Numbered from the stretch's first letter, positions 21,148-30,125 are shown. The stretch: DNA of 64,000 nt from Bradyrhizobium betae (GCF_008932115.1 NZ_CP044543.1:6702501-6766500), one strand, 5' to 3'. Made by a program: numbers and translations. Notes: a model not told the origin generated them from the sequence alone.

Positions 21148-21339
21148 ATGAGCAATTGGCAGAAGTCGACCACGCGACAAGCACCGATGAGCAAGGCAGA
21201 GCTTCGCCTGATGCTGACCGAGGCTGTCCGCAATACGCAGCCCGGCCTCGAGCCGGAGCAACTGTCGAGAGTCAGGAAGATCGCGGCCGGGACGGCTCCC
21301 GCCGATCTGGCTTCCGGGGTCGCCGTACCGGTTCGCTGA
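21148..21339 (+). CDS. Small hypothetical protein
   Basis: This is a 63-residue soluble ORF with a helical look (KAELRLMLTEAV, LEPEQLSRVRKIAAG). ATG 21148 has no clear ribosome site; an internal Met at residue 14 (ATG 21187) is an alternative start. It ends 17 bp before the next small ORF, which has a good ribosome site, so the two may form a mini-operon. No family is recognised. Confidence 0.45.
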   Translation: MSNWQKSTTRQAPMSKAELRLMLTEAVRNTQPGLEPEQLSRVRKIAAGTAPADLASGVAVPVR

Positions 21340-21356
21340 GCCCCAGAAGGAACAGC

Positions 21357-21593
21357 ATGCGCAAGCTTCCCAAGCCCACTGAGCAAGAGCTCAGGGAGGG
21401 GCCCCAAGCGGTATCCTTTTTGATCGCTAATGGGAACGCGCGGCAGAGCTGTATTCTGCAAACCAGTTTTCCCACCAAAGTGCAGGCGCAGAGATACCTG
21501 CTGACGAACTGGCCGGCCGTCGAGAAGATGGCGCGCGACGCTCTCGCGACGGGGGCCGTTGAGGACGGCCAGATCAAGCTCGTGATGCCTTGA
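21357..21593 (+). CDS. Small hypothetical protein
   Basis: This 78-residue protein starts at ATG 21357 with AGAAGGA at the expected distance, which decides the start. It is amphipathic with one cysteine (RQSCILQTS) and ends GQIKLVMP. It sits just downstream of another small ORF and before a palindromic repeat. I do not recognise it. Confidence 0.5.
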   Translation: MRKLPKPTEQELREGPQAVSFLIANGNARQSCILQTSFPTKVQAQRYLLTNWPAVEKMARDALATGAVEDGQIKLVMP

Positions 21594-21613
21594 GCGATCG
21601 AGCCGGCAGCTTC

Positions 21614-21695
21614 GTAGGGGCAAAGGCGCCCTTGCGCCGTGCCAACCATTTTTATCGGATGGATGTGATGGGCACGCTTGGCTTTGCCCAACCTA
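21614..21695. repeat. Palindromic repeat remnant
   Basis: Two arms with the sense GGGCA...TGCCAACCAT and ATG...GGGCACGCTTGG...TGCCCAACCTA surround TTTTATCGG. The pattern matches a family of intergenic palindromes with TTTGCCCA arms that I know from Bradyrhizobium sequence; this copy is diverged. Confidence 0.4.
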
Positions 21696-21712
21696 GGACT
21701 GCGAAGCTGTAG

Positions 21713-22942
21713 CTACGACGCCGCCCGTGACGCGTCGGCCGACAGCCGCGCCAGCAGCGATCTTGCCGTGTCCGACGGCGACAGCGAGTCGACGCTGACG
21801 ACCGGATCGCTGCGCATCTCGTGCTTGCCGTTCGAGGTGTGCCGCATCACCGCTGACAGGCGGCGGGCAATCATGTGCGCTGTCCGGAAATCGGTCTCCG
21901 CGAACACCACGATCACCGAACCGTCCTTCTGCGCCGCGCCGAAATCCATCTGCCGCATCAGGCGGCTCAGGATGCGCGCGGCATCGAGCTGGGCGCGTGA
22001 ATTGCCGGGGTCGAAGGCGAAGCGGGCGACCGAGAGGCCGCCGCCGCGGGCGAGCGTCTGCTCGACCGCCTTGGCGAAATCGCGGGCGAAGGCTTCCACC
22101 GTGAGCAGGCCGCTGCGCGGATCGAGCCAGCCGCCGGCATCGATCGAGCGCAAGGTGCGGCTCATCTGGCCTTCCATGGCGCGCTGGCGGATCAGCGGCA
22201 GCGCATTGGCGGCGACCTTCGCCGGCTCGCCCGGGATCAGCTCGAGATTGGGCAGGTCATAGCTCTGCGCGAGCTGGTGCGCGGTGACCACCACGGGCAG
22301 GTTGCGGAAGCGGGTGTCCTCGGCGAGCACCGTGAGGAAGGCATCGGTGACGCGCGCGGTAAAACCTTCGGCGAGCACGACGCCGTCGATCTCGCGGGTG
22401 TTGAGATGCTTTGCGGCGGCCTCGATCGAGAGCGCGCCGACCACGCCGACGCGCTCGCCGAGTGCGACGGAAAGCGCGGGATAAGCCGAACCGCGCCCGA
22501 TCAGGAGCACGGTGGCGTCGCGCACGGGATCGCCCTCGGGCAGAGCGACCTTCGCCTCCGGCAGCCGGCGCATCACGGTGGCATGAAGGGTGCGGACGCG
22601 CAGTGCGGCACGGAGCCGTGCGATCAGGCGGTCGGAATTTCCGCTGCGCGAGGAAGTCGAAAAGGGCAGGGCGTTGTGCGGCAGCGTGCCCGCCGCATCG
22701 AGGGCCACGAAGGGCAGGTAAGGCGATTGGTCCGCGATCTTGGTCGCGAGCGCCGCCAAGTGCGGCTCGTGGTCGCCGGACATCGCCGCGAGAACCACGG
22801 CGGGCTGCACCTGCTCGACGGCGCGCGCCGCGCTGGCCCAGTCGCTGTCGACCACGGGAAAGAGGCGCGCCTCGTCCAGCGCCGCAAGGAAGGCCGGCCG
22901 TTCGGCACCGGACACAAACAGGATCGGGCCCGCCTGGGACAT
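21713..22942 (-). CDS. Degenerate GGDEF-family response regulator-like protein
   Basis: This 409-residue protein has the layout of a PleD-type regulator. Two receiver-like segments (about 1-120, GPILFVSGAE..., and 140-255, ATVLLIGRGS...) precede a C-terminal GGDEF-like domain that starts at WLDPRSGLLTVEAFARDF. The signature position reads AQKDGSVIVVF, with no GG(D/E)EF, and the receivers lack an obvious Asp-Asp pocket. It is therefore probably not an active diguanylate cyclase and may be a regulatory or structural relic. It stands alone, with small intergenic gaps on both sides. Confidence 0.65.
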   Translation of the reverse strand: MSQAGPILFVSGAERPAFLAALDEARLFPVVDSDWASAARAVEQVQPAVVLAAMSGDHEPHLAALATKIADQSPYLPFVALDAAGTLPHNALPFSTSSRSGNSDRLIARLRAALRVRTLHATVMRRLPEAKVALPEGDPVRDATVLLIGRGSAYPALSVALGERVGVVGALSIEAAAKHLNTREIDGVVLAEGFTARVTDAFLTVLAEDTRFRNLPVVVTAHQLAQSYDLPNLELIPGEPAKVAANALPLIRQRAMEGQMSRTLRSIDAGGWLDPRSGLLTVEAFARDFAKAVEQTLARGGGLSVARFAFDPGNSRAQLDAARILSRLMRQMDFGAAQKDGSVIVVFAETDFRTAHMIARRLSAVMRHTSNGKHEMRSDPVVSVDSLSPSDTARSLLARLSADASRAAS

Positions 22943-23026
22943 CTCGCACTCTGATCACGCAACAGATGCTGCGCAATCTAGTCCGGCCGCCTTAATGCAG
23001 CGTCAATGGTGCAGTCAAAACTGTGC

Positions 23027-24535
23027 CTAGATCGCCCCGGAGCGGTCGCGAAAAGCCTCGACCATCAGGGGGTTAAGGCCAAGTTCGCTGAGCGCTTCGC
23101 GGGCCCGGGCATTGTCCTGGGCCCGGCCTGCCAGCCGGTGACCCGAGAGCCGGTCCGGCAGCGCGGTGAGCAGGGCGCCCTGGCCGAGCCGCCGCGCCCA
23201 TTCCTGCAGGTCGTTGGAGAGGAAGCGGTAGCCGCCGACAGCCATGATGCCGGAGGGCGGCGCGGTGATGCAGATCGCGCCGCTGGGGCGGTCGATCCGC
23301 GCGGCATAGCCGGTGTCGACATAGTCGCGCGGCGGCTGCGCGATCAGGGTGTCGCCGGCCGGCTGCGGCGGGGCGTAGGCCGCGATCGGCGCCATCGGGC
23401 CGCGCAGGCCGAGCGTGCCCTTCGGCGTCAGCAGGATCTCGCCGGCGATCGAGGAGCCCGACTGCTCGCGCGGGGCGCCGTGCGGGCCGGGCATGACAGG
23501 CACCGGCATGCCGTCCTCACCGCGGCGGGCGCCGAACAGGCCGGCCTCGCCGAACAGGTAGACGTCGGTCAGCGGCGCATGCGGCGAGGTCCAGGCCTCG
23601 CTCGTGGCCACCTGCTCGGGCGCACGCCACAGGCCGATGACGTTGCGCAAGCTCGGCAGCCGTTCCGCGAGGTTGGAATCGCCGAGCCGCAGCGCGAGCT
23701 GCGCCGGTGCGATCAGCACCTCGCATTCATGCTCGTTGATCTGCTGCTCCAGCACGTCGTTCTCGAACGGATGATGCAGCGCCAGCGCGCCGCCGCACAG
23801 CAGCCACACCGCGAGCGAGGAGGCGAGGCCTGCGAACGACATCGGCGTGAACGCCGCCATCACCGTCGCGCCCTGCCTGATGTCGGCTTCGAGCGACATC
23901 GCAAGGCCACCGGCGATCAGGCTGAAATGCGGCCGCGGCACCGGGCGAAAACCCTCCGCGGTGACGTCGAACGAGATCATCGCCGCCTTGCGGCCGTCCT
24001 GGATCACCGCGCGCGCTGTGCCCGGCGGGCGGGCCAGCACGTCGTCGAGCGAGGCCATGCCTTCGGGCAGGTCGGTGCCGAAGCCGCAGACATAGCGAAT
24101 CGAGAAGGCTTCGGCCGCGGCGTGCATCGCGAGGTCGGCATAGCTGACGCCGTCGACCTTGCTCATGGTGACGATGGCGCGCGCCGCGGTGCGGTTGAGC
24201 GCCGCGGTCAGTTCCGCATGGCGCCACAGCAGCGGCAGCACGGCGACGACGAGCCCGGCGCGATGGGCGGCGAGCACGGTCAGCACGAACTCGACCGTAT
24301 TCGGCAACTGGATCGCGATGACGGAATTGGCCGGCAGGCCCGATTCGACGAAATGCGCCGACAGCGCCTCGATGGCGGTGTCTGCCTCGGCATAGGTCAT
24401 CCGCCGCGGCTGATGGCCGGTGATGCGGGCCTTGTTGAGGGGGTCGAGCAAAGCGGGCGCGTGCGGCTGCCGCATCAGCGTGCGCTGAAACAGCGTGTCG
24501 AGTGTCGGCGATACGGCTGGCGCTGGCTGGTTCAC
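23027..24535 (-). CDS. AMP-binding enzyme family protein, catalytically degenerate
   Basis: This 502-residue protein has the overall fold pattern of acyl-CoA synthetases: an N-terminal substrate region (MTYAEADTAIEALS), ANSVIAIQLPNTVEFV, and a late DTGYAARID that corresponds to the TGD motif. The ATP-binding loop normally reading TSGTTGxPKG is replaced by SFDVTAEGFRPVPRPH, without the Gly/Thr loop or the lysine. The motif equivalent to GYGxTE reads YLFGEAGLF. It starts 4 bp after the upstream peptide-binding protein gene, in one operon with it. It could be a pseudoenzyme or a divergent ligase. Confidence 0.75.
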   Translation of the reverse strand: MNQPAPAVSPTLDTLFQRTLMRQPHAPALLDPLNKARITGHQPRRMTYAEADTAIEALSAHFVESGLPANSVIAIQLPNTVEFVLTVLAAHRAGLVVAVLPLLWRHAELTAALNRTAARAIVTMSKVDGVSYADLAMHAAAEAFSIRYVCGFGTDLPEGMASLDDVLARPPGTARAVIQDGRKAAMISFDVTAEGFRPVPRPHFSLIAGGLAMSLEADIRQGATVMAAFTPMSFAGLASSLAVWLLCGGALALHHPFENDVLEQQINEHECEVLIAPAQLALRLGDSNLAERLPSLRNVIGLWRAPEQVATSEAWTSPHAPLTDVYLFGEAGLFGARRGEDGMPVPVMPGPHGAPREQSGSSIAGEILLTPKGTLGLRGPMAPIAAYAPPQPAGDTLIAQPPRDYVDTGYAARIDRPSGAICITAPPSGIMAVGGYRFLSNDLQEWARRLGQGALLTALPDRLSGHRLAGRAQDNARAREALSELGLNPLMVEAFRDRSGAI

Positions 24536-24539
24536 GGCG

Positions 24540-26363
24540 TCACTTCGCTTGCGGCTGCGACCACCAGGTCTCCGGCAGGTAGCCGGACAGCGCGGTGGCC
24601 TTTGGTCGTTCTATCCGATTCCAGCGCGCGATCCATTGCTCGGATACGTTAAACAGGGGGATTGTGTAGAAACCGGAGATCAAGGCGCGGTCGAGCGCCC
24701 GTACCGCCGGGACGAAGTCCGTATGATCACGGGCCTCCAGCAAGGCACCGATCATGGCATCGACCGCCGGGTCTCTGGCGCCCATGTAGTTGCGGGTGCC
24801 CGGATTGTCCGCGGCCGCGCTGCCCCAATAGAAATACTGCTCGTTGCCGGGAGACAGCGACTGGTCCCAGCGATTCTGGATCATGTCGAATTCATAACTG
24901 AGCCGGCGTTGGTCGAACTGCACGGGATCGACCGTCCGCACGCTCGGCTCGATTCCGGCGCGCCTGAGGTCGCGCTGGAACGCGAGCGCGATGCGTTCCT
25001 GGTCGCGGGTCGTGACCAGCATCTCGAAGGTGAAGGGCGCCTTGGTGGCGAGGTTGCGCAGCACCGTGCCGTCGAGCTCGTAGCCGGCCTCGGATAAGAG
25101 CTTGAGCGCGGCGCGCAGCGTGGTGCGGTCGCGTCCCGAGCCGTCAGTGACGGGCAGGCGGTAGCTTCCGTCCATGATGTCGGGCGGGATCTGCGCGGAG
25201 AAGGGCTTCAGCAGCTCGCGCTCGCGCCCATCGGCGGGCCGGCCATAGGCCGAGAGGTCCGAGCCGGCAAAATAGCCGGCGACGCGCGCATAAAGCCCGA
25301 AGAAGTAGTTGCGGTTGACCAGCTCGAAATCGAACAGCAGCGTCAGCGCCTGGCGCACGCGGATGTCGGCGAATACAGGACGGCGCGTGTTGAACACCAG
25401 GAATTCGGACGGTTGCGGGACGCCCGGCCTGATGGTGTCGCGGATCACCTCGCCGCTTTTCGCGGCCGGAAAATCATAGCCGTCGTGCCAGCGCAGCGGC
25501 TCGTGCTCGACGCGGAAATCATAGAGGCCGCGCTTGAAGGCTTCGAACTGGCCGTTCGCCTCGCGAAAATAGTCGAGCCTGATCTCGTCGAAATTGTAGA
25601 GGCCGCGATTGATCGGCAAATCGCGCCCCCAATAATCGGGATTGCGGGTCAGGGTCACGCTGGCGCCGGGCCTCACCGCCGTGACGCGATAGGGGCCTGA
25701 GCCGATCGGGGCCGCCAGCGTCGTCTCCTCGAAGGTCGCGACATCGACGGCATGCTTCGGCAGGATCGGCATCAGGCCAAGGATCAGCGGCAGCTCGCGG
25801 TCGTTGGCCCCGGTGAGGTCGAAGCGGACGGTGAGGGCATCGGGCGCCTCGGCCTTGGCGACCTTGGCGTAATATTGCCGGTGGTTCGGCCTGCCGTGAT
25901 CGCGCAGCAGCTGCCAGGAGAACAGCACGTCTTCGGCACGCACCGGCTTGCCGTCGGAGAAGCGGGCGCGGGGATCGAGGCGGAAGGTGACATAGCTCCG
26001 CTCGTCGTCGGTCTCGACGGTTTTGGCGAGCAGGCCGTAGAGCGTGAAGGCCTCGTCCTGGCCGCGTGCGAGCAGGCTCTCGACCACGTAGTTTCGCGTC
26101 TGTTGCACCGCCAATCCCTTGACGATGAGGGGATTGAGGCTGTCGAAGGTGCCGAGAATGCCCCAGGTCAACCGGTCGCCCTTGGGGGCGTCGGGATTGG
26201 TATAGGGCATGTGGGTGAAGTCGGCGGGCATCGCCGGCTTGCCGTGCATGGCGATGGCATGGGCTTCCTCGGCCCGTGCCGTACTCGCCGACAACGCGAC
26301 CGCCAGTGCGAACGCGCAGAGACGGACGCCGGAGCCCTCGAAAAGGCGCTGGAACATGAACAT
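24540..26363 (-). CDS. Periplasmic peptide-binding protein, YejA-like (SBP family 5)
   Basis: This extracellular solute-binding protein (607 residues) has a signal peptide that ends near STARA. The mature start, with IAMHGKPAMP and LTWGILGTFDSLNPLIVKG, is typical of YejA-type oligopeptide/microcin C binding proteins. The family 5 hallmark FSDGKPVRAEDVLFSW lies near residue 155. ATG 26363 or ATG 26357 is the start; both give the signal peptide. No permease or ATPase gene is adjacent, so it must work with a transporter encoded elsewhere. The downstream gene is a degenerate AMP-binding protein 4 bp away. Confidence 0.85.
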   Translation of the reverse strand: MFMFQRLFEGSGVRLCAFALAVALSASTARAEEAHAIAMHGKPAMPADFTHMPYTNPDAPKGDRLTWGILGTFDSLNPLIVKGLAVQQTRNYVVESLLARGQDEAFTLYGLLAKTVETDDERSYVTFRLDPRARFSDGKPVRAEDVLFSWQLLRDHGRPNHRQYYAKVAKAEAPDALTVRFDLTGANDRELPLILGLMPILPKHAVDVATFEETTLAAPIGSGPYRVTAVRPGASVTLTRNPDYWGRDLPINRGLYNFDEIRLDYFREANGQFEAFKRGLYDFRVEHEPLRWHDGYDFPAAKSGEVIRDTIRPGVPQPSEFLVFNTRRPVFADIRVRQALTLLFDFELVNRNYFFGLYARVAGYFAGSDLSAYGRPADGRERELLKPFSAQIPPDIMDGSYRLPVTDGSGRDRTTLRAALKLLSEAGYELDGTVLRNLATKAPFTFEMLVTTRDQERIALAFQRDLRRAGIEPSVRTVDPVQFDQRRLSYEFDMIQNRWDQSLSPGNEQYFYWGSAAADNPGTRNYMGARDPAVDAMIGALLEARDHTDFVPAVRALDRALISGFYTIPLFNVSEQWIARWNRIERPKATALSGYLPETWWSQPQAK

Positions 26364-26624
26364 AGGCACACGTTGATTCGAGGACCGGCGGGGCTTGAAT
26401 CCTATCACAGGGAATTTCACCGGGAGCAGGTCTGGATGCAGTCAAAAATGGTTGTCGGCATTGATCTTTCCGTCGGCCACGCTAAGAAGGCGGGCAATCG
26501 CGCAAGAGCGTCGAGCCCGTCACTTATCCGCCTCAATTGACGGGGAGAGAGCCGCGCCCAAGGCGGCCAGGTTCGGCGCTTCGGAGCGGTTCGGGCACTT
26601 CCCGTTCAGAAAGGGTTTTCCGCA

Positions 26625-27437
26625 ATGAATTTCCGTTACTTGGCCGCGTCCGTCCGGCCGCGCGGGCGACTTCTCGCCTTGTTGACGGCGACGGCGTTGG
26701 CTGTTCCGTTTGCCGCCGAGGCCCAGACCCCGGCTCCGGGCGCGCCCGCCGCGCCCAAGGCTGCCCCCAAAGCCGCCCCGAAGGCTGCCCCCAAGGCTCC
26801 CGCGCCGGCGGCCCAGGCGCCCGCTCAGGCTCCCGCTGCAGGTGCTCCGGCGCAGCAAGGCGCGGCCCAGCCGGCCGATCAGCAGATCCAGCTGATCTAC
26901 GCCCCCTGGACCAAGTTCTGTCTCAAGGGCCAGGACGCCAACGCCAAGCAGGTCTGCTTCACCGGCAAGGACGGCCGCATCGAGTCCGGCCAGCCGGTCA
27001 TCGCGGCGGTCATCATCGAGCCGGAAGGCGAGCCCAAGAAGATCCTGCGCGTGACGCTGCCGCTCGGTATGCAGCTCGTGCACGGCACCCGCATCATCGT
27101 GGACAACAACGCACCGCTGCAGAGCCCGTATGTGATCTGCTTCCAGAACGGCTGCATGTCGGATTACGAGGCCACGCCCGAATTCATCAACAGCATGAAG
27201 AAGGGCCAGAATCTCGTTGTCCAGGCAATCAATGCCAACGGCGCGCCCCTGACCCTGCCGCTGCCGCTCGCCGGCGAATTCCAGAAGGCCTATGACGGCC
27301 CGCCGACCGATCCGAAGGTGTTCGAGGAAACCCAGAAGAAGCTCCAGGAAGAGCTTCAGAAGAAGGCCGACGAGCAGCGCAAGAAGCTCGAGCAGGGCGG
27401 CGGTGCGCCCGGCGCGGCTCCGGCCGGTCAGAAGTAA
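26625..27437 (+). CDS. Invasion-associated locus B (IalB) family protein
   Basis: This 270-residue exported protein has a signal peptide (cut near AAEAQ), then a long Ala/Pro/Lys low-complexity stretch to about residue 80. The IalB-like core follows, with APWTKFC, KQVCFTGKDGR, YVICFQNGCMSDYEA and NGAPLTLPLPLAGF-type sequence (here LPLAGEF). The two cysteine pairs are typical of the family. The tail is a Lys/Glu/Gln coiled coil. IalB was named from Bartonella erythrocyte invasion; in rhizobia the role is unknown. A terminator follows 25 bp after the stop. Confidence 0.88.
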   Translation: MNFRYLAASVRPRGRLLALLTATALAVPFAAEAQTPAPGAPAAPKAAPKAAPKAAPKAPAPAAQAPAQAPAAGAPAQQGAAQPADQQIQLIYAPWTKFCLKGQDANAKQVCFTGKDGRIESGQPVIAAVIIEPEGEPKKILRVTLPLGMQLVHGTRIIVDNNAPLQSPYVICFQNGCMSDYEATPEFINSMKKGQNLVVQAINANGAPLTLPLPLAGEFQKAYDGPPTDPKVFEETQKKLQEELQKKADEQRKKLEQGGGAPGAAPAGQK

Positions 27438-27461
27438 TCGGGAAGTTCAGGTCCAGACATG

Positions 27462-27491
27462 AAAAAGGCGCTCGGTTCGAGCGCCTTTTTT
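27462..27491. terminator. Bidirectional terminator between ialB-like gene and hspQ
   Basis: AAAAAGGCGCTCG-GTT-CGAGCGCCTTTTTT is a perfect stem with A and T runs on either side. It can end transcription of the convergent genes from both directions. Confidence 0.9.
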
Positions 27492-27516
27492 GCTGATCCA
27501 TCGGATCGGGCGAAAC

Positions 27517-27849
27517 TCAATTCAGCGACGGATTGCGCTGGCGATAGCCGCCGGCCTTGTCCTTGATGAAGATCTCGGCGACCTGGGAATGCCGGATCGG
27601 CTCGCCGGAATCGTCCGGCAGCAGGTTCTGCTCGGAGACGTAAGCGACGTATTCCGATTCCGCGTTCTCCGCGAGCAGGTGGTAGAACGGCTGGTCCTTG
27701 TGGGGCCGCACCTCCTCGGGGATCGACAGCCACCACTCCTCGGTGTTGTTGAACTCCGGATCGATGTCGAAAATCACCCCCCGGAACGAGAAGATCCGGT
27801 GGCGAACGACCTGTCCGATCTGGAATTTCGCGGTCCGCGCTTTAATCAT
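27517..27849 (-). CDS. hspQ: Heat-shock protein HspQ
   Basis: This 110-residue protein matches HspQ, a hemimethylated-DNA-binding and Lon-specificity factor in enterobacteria. It shows KFQIGQVVRHRIFSFRGVIFDIDPEF, cited here only in part, followed by DQPFYHLLAEN and YVSEQNLLPD, all family hallmarks. The start ATG 27849 is followed directly by the conserved region. It shares a bidirectional terminator with the ialB-like gene. Confidence 0.92.
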   Translation of the reverse strand: MIKARTAKFQIGQVVRHRIFSFRGVIFDIDPEFNNTEEWWLSIPEEVRPHKDQPFYHLLAENAESEYVAYVSEQNLLPDDSGEPIRHSQVAEIFIKDKAGGYRQRNPSLN

Positions 27850-27955
27850 TTCCCGTCGATAGACCAGGATTGTGGCCGATGCTAGTGCCCTTGTCTGGAA
27901 TTAACCCGCGGTTGCCGGGCAGATAGCCCCAAGGTCTTCAGAAAACACTTCATCA

Positions 27956-28909
27956 ATGGCCGATATCCTCAATCTTGCTCTACCTTATTTCGGCTTGATC
28001 TTTGTCGGTTTTGCCTGCGGCAAGGTCAAATCCCTGCCGGAATCAGGCCTCGCCTGGATGAACTTCTTTCTGCTCTACGTGTCGCTGCCGGCGCTGCTGT
28101 TTGCGATCATGTCGAAGACGCCGTTCTCGGAATTGAACAACCCGCCGTTCCTCGTCGCGACCACGCTGTCGACGGTTGCCGCGTTTACCCTGGCGCTGGT
28201 CGTGGGGAAGGTTTTTGGCCGTCTGACGCTGCGTGAGGCGACGCTCGCCGGGCTCTCCGGCGGCTACGGCAATATCGGCTATATGGGGCCGGGGCTCGCG
28301 CTCGCGGTGCTCGGAACCAAGGCATCGGCGCCGACCGCGTTGATCTTCTGCTGCGACAGCATCTTCCTGTTCACGATCGTGCCGCTGCTGATCGAGCTCT
28401 CCGACCGCGATCATCCCTCGATCGTGCATGCCTTCGGCGTCGTGCTGAAGCAGATCGTGCTCAACCCGCTGATCATGTCGGCCTGCTTCGGCGTGGCCTT
28501 CGCATCGCTGCATATCGAGATGCCGGTGGCGCTCGATCGCACCATCACCTTCCTCCAGAACGCGGCGGCGCCGACCGCGCTGTTCGTGCTTGGCGTGACG
28601 GTGGCGCTGCGCCCGTTCGACCGGGTGCCGTGGGAGGTGCCGGGCGTGATCGCAATCAAGCTGCTGTTTCACCCGCTTGCCGCGTTCGGGCTGATGCTGG
28701 CGTTCGGTCCGTTCGCGCAGCCTTGGGCTGCGACCGCCGTGCTGATGGCCTCGCTGCCGCCGGCGCTGAACGTGTTCGTGATCGCCCGGCAGAACGACGC
28801 CTGGATCGAATCCGCCTCCGTTGCCGTGCTGCTCGGGACGTTTGCATCGGTGGTCACGCTGACCAGCGTGATGTGGCTGCTGCAGACCGGCCGGCTGGCG
28901 TTCCCCTGA
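27956..28909 (+). CDS. AEC family transporter (auxin efflux carrier type)
   Basis: This 317-residue membrane protein has about ten helices in two inverted halves, typical of the AEC/BART group that exports malate, malonate or similar acids in bacteria. Family features are GFACGKVKSLPE at the start, the GGYGNIGYMGPGL crossing and the C-terminal PPALNVFVIARQ. The substrate is not decidable. Its stop is followed by a TAGC microsatellite and then the convergent hydroxylase gene. Confidence 0.88.
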   Translation: MADILNLALPYFGLIFVGFACGKVKSLPESGLAWMNFFLLYVSLPALLFAIMSKTPFSELNNPPFLVATTLSTVAAFTLALVVGKVFGRLTLREATLAGLSGGYGNIGYMGPGLALAVLGTKASAPTALIFCCDSIFLFTIVPLLIELSDRDHPSIVHAFGVVLKQIVLNPLIMSACFGVAFASLHIEMPVALDRTITFLQNAAAPTALFVLGVTVALRPFDRVPWEVPGVIAIKLLFHPLAAFGLMLAFGPFAQPWAATAVLMASLPPALNVFVIARQNDAWIESASVAVLLGTFASVVTLTSVMWLLQTGRLAFP

Positions 28910-28914
28910 TGCGC

Positions 28915-28952
28915 GCTAGCTAGCTAGCTAGCGTCGCCAGCTAGCGTCGCCA
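28915..28952. repeat. TAGC microsatellite and 13-bp tandem duplication at a stop codon
   Basis: Bases 28915-28932 read GC followed by four TAGC units. Overlapping this, GCTAGCGTCGCCA occurs twice in tandem (28927-28939 and 28940-28952). The second copy contains the stop and last codons of the UbiH-type gene, read on the minus strand. CTAG is usually rare in such genomes, so the cluster stands out. Confidence 0.85.
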
Positions 28953-30125
28953 CGTCGGCGTCAGACCCTCGCGCATGGCGAAGCGCCGGAGCGGGCCGAT
29001 GGCACCGAGCAGGTGCATGCCGACCGCGCGGACCGGCTGCAGCGGCAGGAAGTCGTTGAGCAGGGAGCGGTTGGCGATATCGATCGCGAAGGTGCGGCTC
29101 AGGATATCCGGGCGCCGCGCGCGGTCGTAACGCTTGAGCACCTCGTCCGAACCGGGGTCCTGTCCCGCCGCGAGCGCTTCGCCCGCGAGCCTGGCGATGT
29201 CGGCGGCATCGCGCAGGCCGAGATTGAGGCCCTGGGCGCCGATCGGCGGAACCACATGGGCGGCCTCACCGACCAGCGCGATGCGGTCGCGGCCGAAGGA
29301 CTTTGGGCGCTCGATCGCCAGCGGAAACAGGTTGCGTCCGGGCTCGACCGTCATGCGTCCCAGGATGGAATGCGACTGCTTTTCGATCGCGGCGGAGAGC
29401 TCCGCGTCGCTCAAGCCGCGAAGCCGCTCGGCCTCCGCGGGCGCCGAGACCCAGACCACGCTGGAGCGGTCGCCGGGCAGGGGCACGAACACGCAGGGAC
29501 CATGCGGCGTGTGGAACTCGGTCGAGACATTGCGATGCGGACGTGCGTGGCCGACGTTGAAGGTCAGCGCGGTCTGCGTCAGGTCGCGCCGCGTCACCTC
29601 GATGCCGGCGGCCTCCCGGCACAGCGAGTGCCGTCCGTCGGCGCCGACCACGAGCCGGGCCGAGAGAAATTGCGCGGAGGCGGTGCGGATGGCGACATCG
29701 TCGGCGCCGATGACGATGCTCTCGGCCTCGTCGTCGAAGCGCACGAGGCCGGGCAATTCGGCGGCGCGCTCTTCCAGCGCCAGCATCAGCGAGCGGTTAT
29801 CGATGTTGTAGCCGAAGGCGTCGCGCGCGATCTCGTGACAGGAGAACCGGACCTCGGGACTGCGGAACAGCCGGCCGGTATCGTCGACCAGCCGCATGAC
29901 CTCGAGCGCGGCCGCCTTGTCCTTGCAGCGCGGCCAGACATCGAGGCTCTCCAGCAGATCGACGGAGGCACCCAGCAGCGCGGTGGTGCGGTTGTCGGAA
30001 TACGGCACACGCCGGGCCACCAGCGCGGTGCGCGCGCCCGCCTGCGTCAGCGCGATCGCCGCCGCGAGTCCCGCCGGTCCGCCGCCGATCACGGCCGCGT
30101 CGAAGAGTGTCGATGCCTCTGTCAT
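28941..30125 (-). CDS. UbiH/UbiF/COQ6-family FAD-dependent hydroxylase
   Basis: This 394-residue flavoprotein monooxygenase probably hydroxylates a ubiquinone precursor ring. It has the N-terminal FAD loop AAVIGGGPAGLAAAIAL, the VGADGRHS (DG) motif near residue 170, and the second FAD motif GEAAHVVPPIGAQGLNLG near 290, where UbiH proteins have HxxxPxxGQGxN. ATG 30125 is chosen; a TTG at 30161 would add 12 residues without a ribosome site. It is divergent from pcs across 88 bp. Which ring position it acts on is not clear. Confidence 0.82.
   Translation of the reverse strand: MTEASTLFDAAVIGGGPAGLAAAIALTQAGARTALVARRVPYSDNRTTALLGASVDLLESLDVWPRCKDKAAALEVMRLVDDTGRLFRSPEVRFSCHEIARDAFGYNIDNRSLMLALEERAAELPGLVRFDDEAESIVIGADDVAIRTASAQFLSARLVVGADGRHSLCREAAGIEVTRRDLTQTALTFNVGHARPHRNVSTEFHTPHGPCVFVPLPGDRSSVVWVSAPAEAERLRGLSDAELSAAIEKQSHSILGRMTVEPGRNLFPLAIERPKSFGRDRIALVGEAAHVVPPIGAQGLNLGLRDAADIARLAGEALAAGQDPGSDEVLKRYDRARRPDILSRTFAIDIANRSLLNDFLPLQPVRAVGMHLLGAIGPLRRFAMREGLTPTWRR

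Noticed and set aside
20747..21261. Open frames on the minus strand across the cold-shock gene and its terminator
   Set aside because: They translate the terminator and the reverse of a conserved csp gene, so they are not credible.
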